Source: Bosea sp. ANAM02 (GTDB lineage: Bacteria > Pseudomonadota > Alphaproteobacteria > Rhizobiales > Beijerinckiaceae). From it: a DNA stretch of 64,000 nucleotides. The stretch lies in assembly GCF_011764485.1 (NCBI RefSeq), contig NZ_AP022848.1, forward strand, positions 1,392,001 through 1,456,000. The letters are read 5' to 3'. Below are positions 16,364 through 24,758 of this stretch, piece by piece. The translations under genes and the position numbers were made by a program. How positions within the stretch are numbered: position 1 is the stretch's first letter; every line of letters starts with the position of its first letter. The notes under the pieces were generated by a model that had not been told where the DNA came from, did no database searches, and worked only from the letters and a program-made list of their open reading frames with translations.

Positions 16364-17224
16364 TCAGCTCCGGAAGAAGCCGCCGCCGCCGAGGCGCGAG
16401 GAGCCGGCACGGGCGGTGGCGTTGTTGCCGTCGAGCGCCAGCGCCCTCTGATAGGCTTCGGAGGCTTCCGCCTTCTTGCCGAGCTTCTCGAAGGCGAAGC
16501 CGCGGCCGGCCCAGGCATCGGCATTGCGGTTGTCGACATTCAGCGCCGCGGTGAAATCTTCCTGCGCGGATTCGTATTTGCCGAGCGCGTTCAGGCTCTG
16601 GCCGCGTGCGATATAGGGCGGGGCGGTGTAGGGATTGCGGTCGATCACCGAATCGAAATCGGTGACGGCGTGCTGATGCTGGCCTTCCTTCTGGTAGACG
16701 AGGCCGCGGGCATGGAAGGCTTCCGCCGATTCGGGGTTGAGCCGGATCGCGGTGTTGAGATCGGCCAGCGCCTGCTGGCTGTTGCCCTGCTGGCGCAGCA
16801 GGTTGGCGCGGGCGATATAGGCCGGCGCGTAGTTCGGATTGGCGGTGGTGGCGCGATTGAAATCGGCGAGCGCCGAATCGGCGCGGCCGCTCTGGCGCAG
16901 CGCCAGGCCGCGATTCGTGTACGCGGAGGCGAGATTCGGATCGAGCTGGACAGCTTTGGTGAAATCCCCGATCGCATCCGAGAAGCGGCCGACGCGGGCA
17001 TAGGCCGCGCCGCGGGTGTTATAGGCGCCCGGGTCGCTCGGGTTGCGGGCGATGACGTCGCTCAGCGAGCTGATATTGACGCTGGCATCGGCGGCGTCAC
17101 GCGTGTCGAGCTCGGCGACCGCGGGCTGGGAGCCGAGATTGGAGACGGTGTCGCAACCCGCGAGCGCCAGCGCGATGCCGGCTGCGGCCAACCAGTTACT
17201 GCCTCGGATCATGCTCTGCCTCAT
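16364..17224 (-). CDS. TPR-repeat lipoprotein
   Basis: 286 residues. The signal peptide ends in the lipobox LALAGC with Cys24, so it is a lipoprotein. From about residue 55 it is a run of tetratricopeptide repeats, with units such as PGAYNTRGAAYARVGRFSDA, LASAYTNRGLALRQSGRAD and AEAFHARGLVYQKEGQHQH. Such proteins act as scaffolds in envelope complexes; NlpI is a comparable enterobacterial example, but orthology is not claimed. It is monocistronic as far as can be seen. Confidence 0.88.
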   Translation of the reverse strand: MRQSMIRGSNWLAAAGIALALAGCDTVSNLGSQPAVAELDTRDAADASVNISSLSDVIARNPSDPGAYNTRGAAYARVGRFSDAIGDFTKAVQLDPNLASAYTNRGLALRQSGRADSALADFNRATTANPNYAPAYIARANLLRQQGNSQQALADLNTAIRLNPESAEAFHARGLVYQKEGQHQHAVTDFDSVIDRNPYTAPPYIARGQSLNALGKYESAQEDFTAALNVDNRNADAWAGRGFAFEKLGKKAEASEAYQRALALDGNNATARAGSSRLGGGGFFRS

Positions 17225-17425
17225 CGGTTCCGTGCTTCGCCTGCCGCGATGCCCCCGGCGCCCGGAGATGACGGACCTTTCGGTCGCCGCGGACTGATCG
17301 CGCTCCCCAACCGACAGCGCCTGCCGGAGAGAAAACGCCCGAAACCCGCCAAAACTTGGTTAACGCCGCTGAAAAGACGACGCGCCCGGAGCGGGCTCCA
17401 GGCGCGAAACGCTATCGGCCCTGTT

Positions 17426-17447
17426 GGCGGCCCTTCACGGGGCCGCC
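17426..17447 (-). terminator. Stem-loop downstream of rpsU (weak terminator)
   Basis: A perfect GGCGGCCC / GGGCCGCC-type stem lies about 11 bp after the rpsU stop. There is no following U-run on the minus strand, so it is either Rho-dependent or a 3'-end stabiliser. Confidence 0.4.
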
Positions 17448-17457
17448 CGAGAGGGAA

Positions 17458-17691
17458 TCAGGGGCGCTTGGGCTTCACCGGCGCAGGCAGGAGGCCTTCG
17501 CGCTGGAGCTTCTTGCGCTGGAGCTTGCGGGCGCGGCGGACGGCCTCGGCCGACTCGCGGGCGCGCTTCTCGGAAGGCTTCTCGTAATGACCACGAAGCT
17601 TCATCTCACGGAAGATGCCCTCGCGCTGCATCTTCTTCTTGAGGGCGCGGAGCGCCTGATCGACATTGTTGTCGCGAACGAGAACCTGCAC
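17458..17691 (-). CDS. rpsU: 30S ribosomal protein S21
   Basis: 77 residues, with the S21 pattern [20 protein letters not shown] and the basic C-terminus with [17 protein letters not shown]. It is a small-subunit protein that helps initiation through the mRNA-16S pairing. The conserved start QVLVRDN fixes the ATG at 17691. It stands alone between a TPR lipoprotein gene and purK. Confidence 0.97.
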   Translation of the reverse strand: MQVLVRDNNVDQALRALKKKMQREGIFREMKLRGHYEKPSEKRARESAEAVRRARKLQRKKLQREGLLPAPVKPKRP

Positions 17692-17860
17692 GTGAAACGT
17701 CCGTCCTTAAGCGGTTGATCCAGAAATGAGGGCCGGCGGTAAGGCAGAGCCCACCGCGCGAAGATGGGTGCGGATAGCAGAATTCATTTCGCCTGTCCAC
17801 GCCGCGATCCCTTGAAAATGCGGGGCCGCATGCAGTTCGGACATAGGAGGGGCCGGGCTC

Positions 17861-18967
17861 TCACGCGCGCTCGTCGGTGACGCGGGTGACATGGCCCATC
17901 TTGCGGCCCGGACGGGCGTCGCGCTTGCCGTAGAGATGCAGATGCGCGCCGGGCTCGGCCAGCAATTCGCGCCAGCGCAGCGCGCTCGCGCCGATCAGAT
18001 TCTCCATCTCGACACGGCCGCGCCGCGCGGTCGAGCCGAGCGGGAAGCCGCAGACGGCGCGGACATGCTGGTGGAACTGCGAGGTCTCAGCACCTTCGCT
18101 GGTCCAGTGCCCGGAATTATGGACGCGCGGGGCGATCTCGTTGACGACGACGCGTTCGGCGAGGCCGTCCTCCGCTTCCAGCACGAACATCTCGACGGCG
18201 AAGACGCCGACATAGCCGAGTGCCTCGCCGATGCGGCGGGCGGCGTCGATCGCCTGCAGAGCGGCGCCTTCCGAGAGCTGCGCGGGGATGCGCGTATAGG
18301 CGAGGATGTGGTCGCGATGCTCGTTCTCGCAGACGTCGAAGGCGGCGAAGGAGCCGTCGAGCCCGCGTGCCGCCACGACCGAGACCTCGCGCACGAAGGA
18401 GACGAAACCTTCGAGGATCGCCGGAAAGCGGCCGATCGCCTCATGCGCCTCGGCGAGGTCGCTGCCCGGCGCGATCTTCACCTGGCCCTTGCCGTCATAG
18501 CCGAAGCGGCGGGTCTTCAGGACCGAGGGGCGGCCGAGTTCGGCGGCGGCCGATTCGAGATCGGCGAGGGTATCGACGGCGCGGAACGGCGCGACGGCGA
18601 GCCCGAGCTCGGAGACGAAGCGCTTCTCGCTGAGCCGGTCCTGCGTCACCGCCAGGGCACGGGCGCCGGGATGGAGCGGCACGCGCGCCGCGAGGAAGGC
18701 GGCGGTGGCGGCCGGGACATTCTCGAACTCGTAGGTCACGACATCGACGGCGTCGGCGAAGCGGGCGAGCGCCTCCTGATCCTCGTATTCCGCGACGGTG
18801 TGACGCGCCGCGACGTCGAAGGCCGGGCTATCGACCTCGGGCGCGAAGATATGGCAGCGGATGCCGAGATCGGCGGCGGCGAGCGCCATCATCCGGGCGA
18901 GCTGCCCGCCGCCGAGGATGCCGAGCATGGCGCCGGGCGCGAGGCCGGTCGGAACGGGCGGGTTCAT
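17861..18967 (-). CDS. purK: 5-(carboxyamino)imidazole ribonucleotide synthase
   Basis: 368 residues. PurK carboxylates AIR to N5-CAIR with ATP and bicarbonate in purine synthesis. It has the N-terminal ATP-grasp pre-domain [28 protein letters not shown], the ATP-binding lid [23 protein letters not shown], and the metal-binding end [16 protein letters not shown]. Its ATG overlaps the purE stop (ATGA), the usual coupled pair. The two products act consecutively. The length matches the family. Confidence 0.97.
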   Translation of the reverse strand: MNPPVPTGLAPGAMLGILGGGQLARMMALAAADLGIRCHIFAPEVDSPAFDVAARHTVAEYEDQEALARFADAVDVVTYEFENVPAATAAFLAARVPLHPGARALAVTQDRLSEKRFVSELGLAVAPFRAVDTLADLESAAAELGRPSVLKTRRFGYDGKGQVKIAPGSDLAEAHEAIGRFPAILEGFVSFVREVSVVAARGLDGSFAAFDVCENEHRDHILAYTRIPAQLSEGAALQAIDAARRIGEALGYVGVFAVEMFVLEAEDGLAERVVVNEIAPRVHNSGHWTSEGAETSQFHQHVRAVCGFPLGSTARRGRVEMENLIGASALRWRELLAEPGAHLHLYGKRDARPGRKMGHVTRVTDERA

Positions 18968-19464
18968 GCGTCGTCCCGGCTGGGGCGCTCGGCGATGCCG
19001 GCGCTCTGGCGGGCGCGATAGGCGTCGAGCCGTTCGGCGAGCGCGCTGTCGGAGAGTGCGAGCACCGCGGCGGCCAGCAGTGCGGCGTTGACCGCGCCGG
19101 CCCGGCCGATGGCGAGCGTGCCGACGGGAATGCCGGCGGGCATCTGCACGATCGAGAGCAGGCTGTCCTGGCCCGATAGAGCCTTGGATTCGACGGGGAC
19201 GCCGAAGACCGGCAGCGGCGTCAGCGAGGCCGTCATGCCCGGAAGATGCGCCGCGCCGCCGGCTCCGGCGATGATGACCTTGAAGCCCTCGGCCTTCGCG
19301 CCCCTGGCGAAGTCGAAGAGCCGCTCCGGCGTGCGATGGGCCGAGACGATGCGGGCATCATAGGGGATGGCGAGCGCTTCGAGCGCCTCGGCCGCATGAC
19401 GCATCGTCGCCCAGTCGGACTGGCTGCCCATGATGATGGCGACGGGGGGGCTGCTGGCTGCCAT
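18964..19464 (-). CDS. purE: 5-(carboxyamino)imidazole ribonucleotide mutase
   Basis: 166 residues. The class I PurE signatures are present: [14 protein letters not shown] at the N-terminus, [26 protein letters not shown] and [19 protein letters not shown]. The enzyme moves the carboxylate from N5-CAIR to C4 to give CAIR. It overlaps purK by four bases and is the first gene of the pair. A family C repeat lies upstream of its promoter region. Confidence 0.97.
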   Translation of the reverse strand: MAASSPPVAIIMGSQSDWATMRHAAEALEALAIPYDARIVSAHRTPERLFDFARGAKAEGFKVIIAGAGGAAHLPGMTASLTPLPVFGVPVESKALSGQDSLLSIVQMPAGIPVGTLAIGRAGAVNAALLAAAVLALSDSALAERLDAYRARQSAGIAERPSRDDA

Positions 19465-19572
19465 GGAATGCGCTCGGGCTCGGCTCCGGAAGCGCGCGAT
19501 CTAGACCGGTCGATGCCGGGTAAGCAAGGGCGAATCGGCGTCAGGCAAGGTAATCGCATCCGGTTTTCGAGT

Positions 19573-19687
19573 CCTCATCCTGAGGCGCGGACCACAGGTC
19601 GGCGTCTCGAAGGATGTTCCATATGTCTCGCGAGCCTCCTGGGGCATCCTTCGAGACGCCGCTGTGCGGCCCCTCGGGACGAGGGCT
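19573..19687. repeat. Intergenic inverted repeat, family C
   Basis: Ends CCTCATCCTGAGGCGCGGAC and CGGGACGAGGGCT, inner pair GGCGTCTCGAAGGATG and CATCCTTCGAGACGCC. It lies between the DUF465 gene and purE, both on the minus strand. It is somewhat more diverged than the copies at 7203 and 57360. Confidence 0.85.
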
Positions 19688-19708
19688 CGGAGGACAAATG
19701 GACCTGCC

Positions 19709-19933
19709 TCAGGCGATGATGTCGGGCGTCAGCGCGTCCTCGATCTGGGAGATGCGGTCCTTGAGGTAGAGCTTGCGCTTCTTCAGGCGCTGGACCTGGA
19801 CCTGATTGATCGAGCCGACGCGCTCCAGCGCGTCGATGGCGCTGTCGAGGTCGCGATGCTCCTCGCGCAGGCGTGCGAGTTCGGACGTGAAGGTCTCGAC
19901 CTCTTCCGGGCTGAGCTCGAATCCCATGGGCAT
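19709..19933 (-). CDS. YdcH family (DUF465) protein
   Basis: 74 residues from the ATG at 19933, with AAGGCG about 8 bases upstream; the ATG at 19927 is possible. It is a short helical hairpin with LARLREEHRDLDSAIDALE and VQRLKKRKLYLKDRISQIED, the DUF465 pattern of basic residues near the end. Function is unknown in the family. A second DUF465 protein is divergently encoded 220 bp away. Confidence 0.85.
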   Translation of the reverse strand: MPMGFELSPEEVETFTSELARLREEHRDLDSAIDALERVGSINQVQVQRLKKRKLYLKDRISQIEDALTPDIIA

Positions 19934-20156
19934 CTCATCATCGCCTTGATCGGGGGCGACTATGCGCGTGCCGCCCGGCGCCCTGCAAGTGCAGGCGAGG
20001 CGGCTCCGACATGGGGAAGCCATCTATTCACGGCTTTCCGGAAACGGACCGGTCACGATCACAGAATCTCATGAATGCCGTGTGACGGCGCGGGGAAGAC
20101 GTGAAGCCGGCTCTATGTCAGATTGGTTGTGTCAACCGCTCATCAGGAGGATCCAG

Positions 20157-20345
20157 ATGTCGTTGCAGACCCGTCTTGCGGAACTCGAGCGCAAGCACCG
20201 TCAGCTCGAAGATGCCATCGCCCAGGCTGTGGCCAGTCCGTCTTCGAGCGACCTCAGCCTCGCCGAGCTGAAGCGGAAGAAGTTGCAACTGAAGGATGAG
20301 ATCGAGCGCGTCCGGATGACCATGCCGGAGCGAACCTTGCATTGA
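20157..20345 (+). CDS. YdcH family (DUF465) protein
   Basis: 62 residues with a perfect AGGAGG ribosome site 6 bases before the ATG at 20157, which rules out the longer frame. LAELERKHRQLEDAIAQAV and LAELKRKKLQLKDEIERVR make the characteristic two-helix, charged coiled-coil hairpin. Paralogous to the DUF465 protein on the opposite strand at 19709-19933. Function unknown. A strong intrinsic terminator follows. Confidence 0.85.
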   Translation: MSLQTRLAELERKHRQLEDAIAQAVASPSSSDLSLAELKRKKLQLKDEIERVRMTMPERTLH

Positions 20346-20390
20346 GCCTGCGGGCCTATCGGCCCGTCGAATGCTATGCCGATGCGGATT

Positions 20391-20416
20391 AACCGGCCCG
20401 AAAGGGCCGGTTTTTC
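20391..20416 (+). terminator. Rho-independent terminator after the DUF465 gene
   Basis: AACCGGCCC-GAAA-GGGCCGGTT, a stem with a GAAA tetraloop followed by a U-run, 45 bp after the stop. Confidence 0.88.
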
Positions 20417-20526
20417 GTTGGCGGCATGCCGAACAGCACGACCGTCAACGGATTGACACAAAGCGGCGGGAACTTCTGCCGCGATGACCGGTTCAGGCCG
20501 GGCGCGCATTGCGAGGGGAGGCAGCC

Positions 20527-20787
20527 ATGGGCATCGTCTGGACCATCATCATCGGTTTCATCGCCGGCGTCGTCGCCAAGTTCATCACACCAGGTTCGAA
20601 CGAGCCGTCCGGCTTCATCCTGACGACGATCCTCGGCATCATCGGCGCCTTCGTCGCGACCTGGCTCGGGCAGTCGCTCGGCTGGTACGCACCGGGCGAG
20701 GGTGCCGGGCTGATCGGCGCCGTCGTCGGCGCGATCATCGTTCTGGTCGTCTGGGGTGCGATCAGCGGCCGCAACCGCGCGGCCTGA
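20527..20787 (+). CDS. GlsB/YeaQ/YmgE family stress-response membrane protein
   Basis: 86 residues with three hydrophobic helices and the family pattern IIIGFIAGVVAKFITPG, ILTTILGIIGAFVATWLG and GLIGAVVGAIIVLVVWG. It has a strong GGGGAGG ribosome site. YeaQ-like transglycosylase-associated proteins are induced by stress in several bacteria; the mechanism is unknown. It is followed 34 bp later by the YidB-like gene on the same strand and may be co-transcribed with it. Confidence 0.9.
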   Translation: MGIVWTIIIGFIAGVVAKFITPGSNEPSGFILTTILGIIGAFVATWLGQSLGWYAPGEGAGLIGAVVGAIIVLVVWGAISGRNRAA

Positions 20788-20821
20788 AGGTGACCTTCCC
20801 TTCCCATATGGAGTGACCGCC

Positions 20822-21328
20822 GTGAGTGACGACAACAGCAGCAGCGGCTTTCCGTCCCTGACCGCCCTGCTCGGGCTCCTCGCCGTCGCCGGCTACCAGA
20901 ACCGCGACAAGATCGCGGAATGGCTGGGCGGGCGCGGCCAGTCGGAACCGGGTCAGATTCCCGCTCCGCAGCCGGGCCAGGCCGGTGCCACGCCGCAGGG
21001 CGACGGGGGCGGGCTTCTCGGTGGCCTCGGCGGCCTTTTCGGCGCCGGTGGCATCGGCAGCGTGCTCAATGGCGGGCTCGGCGAACTCTCCGACCGGTTC
21101 AGGCAGGCCGGGCAGGGCGACAAGGTCGATTCCTGGGTGCAGCACGGGCCGAACCAGAATGTCGCGCCCGACGATCTGGAACAGGCGCTTGGCCCGCAGG
21201 TGATCGACACGATCGCGCGCCGCACCGGCCTGTCGCGGGACGAACTGCTCGACCGGCTGTCGCAGGTGCTGCCGGAAGCCGTCGATCGCTTCACGCCGAA
21301 CGGGCGGATCGACCGCGCCGGGGCCTGA
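20822..21328 (+). CDS. YidB family (DUF937) protein
   Basis: 168 residues from a GTG at 20822 preceded by GGAG. After a short N-terminus there is a Gly/Pro-rich linker (GGGLLGGLGGLFGAGGIG) and then the DUF937 core with WVQHGPNQNVAPDDLEQALG and the helical TIARRTGLSRDELLDRLSQVLP. The family is widespread and of unknown function. It is probably in one transcript with the GlsB-type gene. Confidence 0.85.
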   Translation: MSDDNSSSGFPSLTALLGLLAVAGYQNRDKIAEWLGGRGQSEPGQIPAPQPGQAGATPQGDGGGLLGGLGGLFGAGGIGSVLNGGLGELSDRFRQAGQGDKVDSWVQHGPNQNVAPDDLEQALGPQVIDTIARRTGLSRDELLDRLSQVLPEAVDRFTPNGRIDRAGA

Positions 21329-21388
21329 CGAGCGCCTAACGGGCCGGCGGGTCGCTTAAGCTGCGCGGGCTCATTTCCGAACTATGGA

Positions 21389-21742
21389 TCAGAGCTTGCC
21401 CTCGTCGACCAGCGACATGACATCGATGAATTCCCGCTTTGCGGTAAAGCGGCAGCGGAACGGCTTCTTGCCTTCCGTGCCCTTGTCAGCGGTGCCGTCG
21501 ATGCTGAAGCTGCCGTCGGCAGCGGTCTTGGTCGCGCCGGTCTTGATGTAGAGCGGGCGCACGCCGTACTGGCCGGACGCCTCGCCGCGGCAATAGGCAG
21601 CCATGTTTCCAGGCGTCAGCGGCGCGCTCGATGCGGCCGGCATCGCCGGGGCCGAAGCGGCGGGTGGCGGTGGCGGCGCCGCCGTTTGAACGCAGCCGGC
21701 GAGCAAAGGCGACGTCAAGGCTGCAATCAACAGAACTTTCAT
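21389..21742 (-). CDS. Putative lipoprotein of unknown function
   Basis: 117 residues. The signal peptide MKVLLIAALTSPLLAGC has a lipobox LAGC with Cys17, then a Pro/Ala linker to residue ~40. The folded part is small and has two Cys (AYCRGEASGQYG and PFRCRFTAKREF) that could form a disulfide. I do not recognise a family with certainty. It is monocistronic and convergent with the YidB-like gene, with no functional clue from neighbours. Confidence 0.7.
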   Translation of the reverse strand: MKVLLIAALTSPLLAGCVQTAAPPPPPAASAPAMPAASSAPLTPGNMAAYCRGEASGQYGVRPLYIKTGATKTAADGSFSIDGTADKGTEGKKPFRCRFTAKREFIDVMSLVDEGKL

Positions 21743-21919
21743 GCTGGCCTCCCCAATGAGACGACTCTGGTGGTCGATGCGTTGTCAGCCGCGTTTCACG
21801 CGGCGCTGATCGATCGCTCGATCGATGCCAGCGCGTATCGGCTGCCCCTTACTCTTTTCCCGTCTTCGATCGATGTCAAAGAAACCGTTCGGCGCCCGCT
21901 GTCGCGGCCACCGACAGCT

Positions 21920-23548
21920 TCACAGTGCCCGCGCCATCTCGCGCAGGCGGAATTTCTGGATCTTGCCGGTCGAGGTTTTCGGCACCTCGGCGAAGACGAT
22001 GGTGCGCGGGCATTTGAACGCGGCAAGATGCTCGCGGCACCAGGCGAAGATCTCGGCTTCGGTCGCGGTCTTGCCCGGCTTCAGTTCGATGAAGGCGCAG
22101 GGCGTCTCGCCCCATTTCTCGTCGGGGCGGGCGACCACGGCGGCGGCCTGCACGGCCGGGTGCTTGTAAAGCGCGTCCTCGACCTCGATCGAGGAAATGT
22201 TCTCGCCGCCTGAGATGATGATGTCCTTCGAGCGGTCCTTGAGCTGGATATAGCCGTCGGGGTAACGCACGCCGAGATCGCCGGTATGGAACCAGCCGCC
22301 GGCGAAGGCGGCTTCCGTCGACTTGCGGTTGCCGAGATAGCCTTTCATCACGACATTGCCGCGCATCATCACCTCGCCGAGCGTCTGGCCGTCGCGCGGG
22401 ACGGGCTGCATCGTCTCGGGATCGAGCACGTCGAGCCCTTCGAGCGCCGGATAGCGCACGCCCTGGCGGGCCTTCTTGGCGGCCTGCTCGGCCGGCGAGA
22501 GGGCGTTCCAGTCGTCGTTCCAGTCGTTGACGACGGAGGGGCCGTAGCACTCGGTCAGCCCGTAGAGATGCGTCACCTCGAAGCCGGCCTGCTTCATGCC
22601 GGCGAGCACGGCCTCGGGCGGCGGGGCGGCGGCGGTGAAGAAGGAGACCGTCTGCGGGAAGTCGCGCCGCTCCTCGGGCGGCGCGTTGAGCAGCGTCGAC
22701 ATCACGATCGGCGCGCCGCAGAGATGGGTGACGCCATGGTCGGCGAGCGCGTCGTACATCGCCCTGGCGCGAACCTGGCGCAGGCAGACATGGGTGCCGG
22801 CGACGATCGAGATGGTCCAGGGGAAGCACCAGCCGTTGCAGTGGAACATGGGCAGCGTCCAGAGATAGACCGGGTGCCGGCCCATATTGCCGGTGATGAC
22901 GTTCGAGGTCGCCAGCAGGTTGGCGCCGCGATGATGGTAGACCACGCCCTTGGGATCGCCGGTGGTGCCGGAGGTGTAGTTCAGCGCGATAGCGTCCCAC
23001 TCGTCTCCCGGCATCAGCCAGTCGAAATCGGGATCGCCGGAGGCGACGAGTTCCTCGTATTCGATCTGGCCCAGTCGTTCGCCCGGGCCGTCATAGACGG
23101 GATCGTCATAGTCGATGACGATCGGTTTCGCCTTGCAGAGCGCGAGTGCCTCCCTGATCGTCTTCGAGAACTCCCGATCCGTGATCAGCACCTTCGCACC
23201 GCCATGGTCGAGCGAGAAGGCGATGATCGCCGCGTCGAGCCGTGTGTTCAGCGTATTGAGCACGGCGCCGGCCATCGGCACCCCGTAATGGCATTCGAGC
23301 ATGGCCGGCGTGTTCGGCAGCATGGCCGCGACGGTGTCGTTCTTGCTGACGCCGTGCTTCGCCAGTGCCGAGGCGAGGCGGCGCGAGCGGGCATAGAACT
23401 CGGCATAGGAGCGGCGCAAAGACCCGTGGATGATCGCGGTGCGGTCCGGGAAAACCGAGGCCGCGCGCTCCAGGAAGGCGAGCGGCGTCAGCGGCTGGTA
23501 ATTCGCCGGGTTGCGGTCGAGATCGGTATCATAGGCCGAACGGGTCAT
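21920..23548 (-). CDS. AMP-binding acyl-CoA synthetase (FadD/DmdB-like)
   Basis: 542 residues from the ATG at 23548, which has AGGAAGG at the right distance; an upstream ATG at 23566 is less supported. ALNYTSGTTGDPKGVVYHHR is the ATP loop, TLPMFHCNGWCFPW and THLYGLTECYGP are acyl-CoA synthetase signatures, and KTSTGKIQKFRLRE carries the catalytic Lys. These motifs place it with proteins annotated as long-chain or 3-methylmercaptopropionyl-CoA ligases. Substrate is not decidable here. It is flanked by a family A repeat on its upstream side. Confidence 0.9.
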   Translation of the reverse strand: MTRSAYDTDLDRNPANYQPLTPLAFLERAASVFPDRTAIIHGSLRRSYAEFYARSRRLASALAKHGVSKNDTVAAMLPNTPAMLECHYGVPMAGAVLNTLNTRLDAAIIAFSLDHGGAKVLITDREFSKTIREALALCKAKPIVIDYDDPVYDGPGERLGQIEYEELVASGDPDFDWLMPGDEWDAIALNYTSGTTGDPKGVVYHHRGANLLATSNVITGNMGRHPVYLWTLPMFHCNGWCFPWTISIVAGTHVCLRQVRARAMYDALADHGVTHLCGAPIVMSTLLNAPPEERRDFPQTVSFFTAAAPPPEAVLAGMKQAGFEVTHLYGLTECYGPSVVNDWNDDWNALSPAEQAAKKARQGVRYPALEGLDVLDPETMQPVPRDGQTLGEVMMRGNVVMKGYLGNRKSTEAAFAGGWFHTGDLGVRYPDGYIQLKDRSKDIIISGGENISSIEVEDALYKHPAVQAAAVVARPDEKWGETPCAFIELKPGKTATEAEIFAWCREHLAAFKCPRTIVFAEVPKTSTGKIQKFRLREMARAL

Positions 23549-23666
23549 CGGGAGCCTTCCTCGCAAGCGCAGAAAGCCTTAGCGGCTGGCGCCTGCCTGC
23601 GTAATCCATCCCTTTTTCCGATGCGGCGCAATCGGGCGGGCCACCGGGTTTCTCCGAAACCGCCAC

Positions 23667-23810
23667 GTCATTCCGGGGCAGGCCGCAGGCCTGAGCCCGG
23701 AATCCAGAGCCGATGCGGCTTTTCATGAGCAGCGGATCGGCCGATAGCTTTTCTCAGAGGGCATCGGCTCTGGATTCCGGGCTCATCGCTGCGCGACGCC
23801 CCGGAATGAC
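23667..23810. repeat. Intergenic inverted repeat, family A
   Basis: Starts GTCATTCCGGGGCAGGCC and ends GACGCCCCGGAATGAC; the inner arms CCGGAATCCAGAGCCGATG and CATCGGCTCTGGATTCCGG are nearly perfect. It lies between two minus-strand genes and is the closest match to the copy at 380-522. Confidence 0.87.
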
Positions 23811-23821
23811 GGTGTGATTCT

Positions 23822-24586
23822 TCAGCCGAGAAGATGCAGGCCGCGCAGGCCGTCATAGACGAGCTTGGCGCCGACCAGCAGCAGGAGCCAGTAGATGATT
23901 CCGTAGAAGCGCTCGGGCGGCACGCGCCGGACCAGCCAGACCCCGGCGAAGGTCGCGGCGACCGCGAAGGGCAGCAGCGCGGCGGAGGCCAGCAGGTTCT
24001 GGCCGTTGAGCTGGCCGAGGGCGAGATAGGGCACGAGCTTGACCAGATTCATCGCGGCGAAGAAGACCGCGCCGGTGCCGACGAAGACGGCGGGCTTCAG
24101 CTTCTGTGGCATGACATAGATCTGGAAGGGGGGGCCGCCGGCATGGGCGACCATGCTGGTGAAGCCGCAGAAGAAGCCCCAGAGGCTGCCGGCGCTCCAG
24201 TTCGCCTGTGTGGCGACCGTGGGCTTTTTGCCGTCGCTCAGCATGCGGCGCAAAGCGAAGCCGACCGAGATCAGGCCGACGGCGAGCACGACGGCCGCAT
24301 CCGAAACCTTCGCCGCCAGCAGATAGCCCATGAGGATGCCGAGCAGGGCGCCCGGCGCCAGCGTTGCGAGATTGCGGCGATCGAAATCGCGCCGGTACGA
24401 CCAGACCGAGACGACATCCTGCGCGATCAGCAGCGGCAGCATGATCGCTGCGGCCGTCACCGGCGAGACGACCAGCGCCATCAGGGGCAGCGAGAGCAGG
24501 CCGATCCCGGAAAAGCCGCCCTTGGCCAGCCCGGTCAGGACGACGGCCGGCACCATGGCGGCGAAGAAGAGCGGGTCGAAGGGCAT
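23822..24586 (-). CDS. TauE/SafE family sulfite exporter-like membrane protein
   Basis: 254 residues, nearly all hydrophobic, with seven to eight predicted helices and the TauE/SafE marks VVLTGLAKGGFSGIG near the N-terminus and FCGFTSMVAHAGGPPFQIYV in the middle, where the Gly-Pro pair is conserved. The family exports sulfite, sulfoacetate or other organic anions. No sulfur gene is nearby. A second TauE/SafE protein is encoded at 62036-62815. Confidence 0.88.
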   Translation of the reverse strand: MPFDPLFFAAMVPAVVLTGLAKGGFSGIGLLSLPLMALVVSPVTAAAIMLPLLIAQDVVSVWSYRRDFDRRNLATLAPGALLGILMGYLLAAKVSDAAVVLAVGLISVGFALRRMLSDGKKPTVATQANWSAGSLWGFFCGFTSMVAHAGGPPFQIYVMPQKLKPAVFVGTGAVFFAAMNLVKLVPYLALGQLNGQNLLASAALLPFAVAATFAGVWLVRRVPPERFYGIIYWLLLLVGAKLVYDGLRGLHLLG

Positions 24587-24758
24587 GTGGTACTGCGTCG
24601 CAGGGCCGGGAAATGCAGGGCGGGATCGGCGAAAGTCTTAAGGCGGCGCGCTTGCGCTGGGCGCGGGGAAGAGCGCAGGGTTCGCGCAAAACCAGCCCCG
24701 CCATCGCCGGCTCGCTACGGGGCTTTAGGATGAAACCCGGCGCAGAGGAACGCTTCCG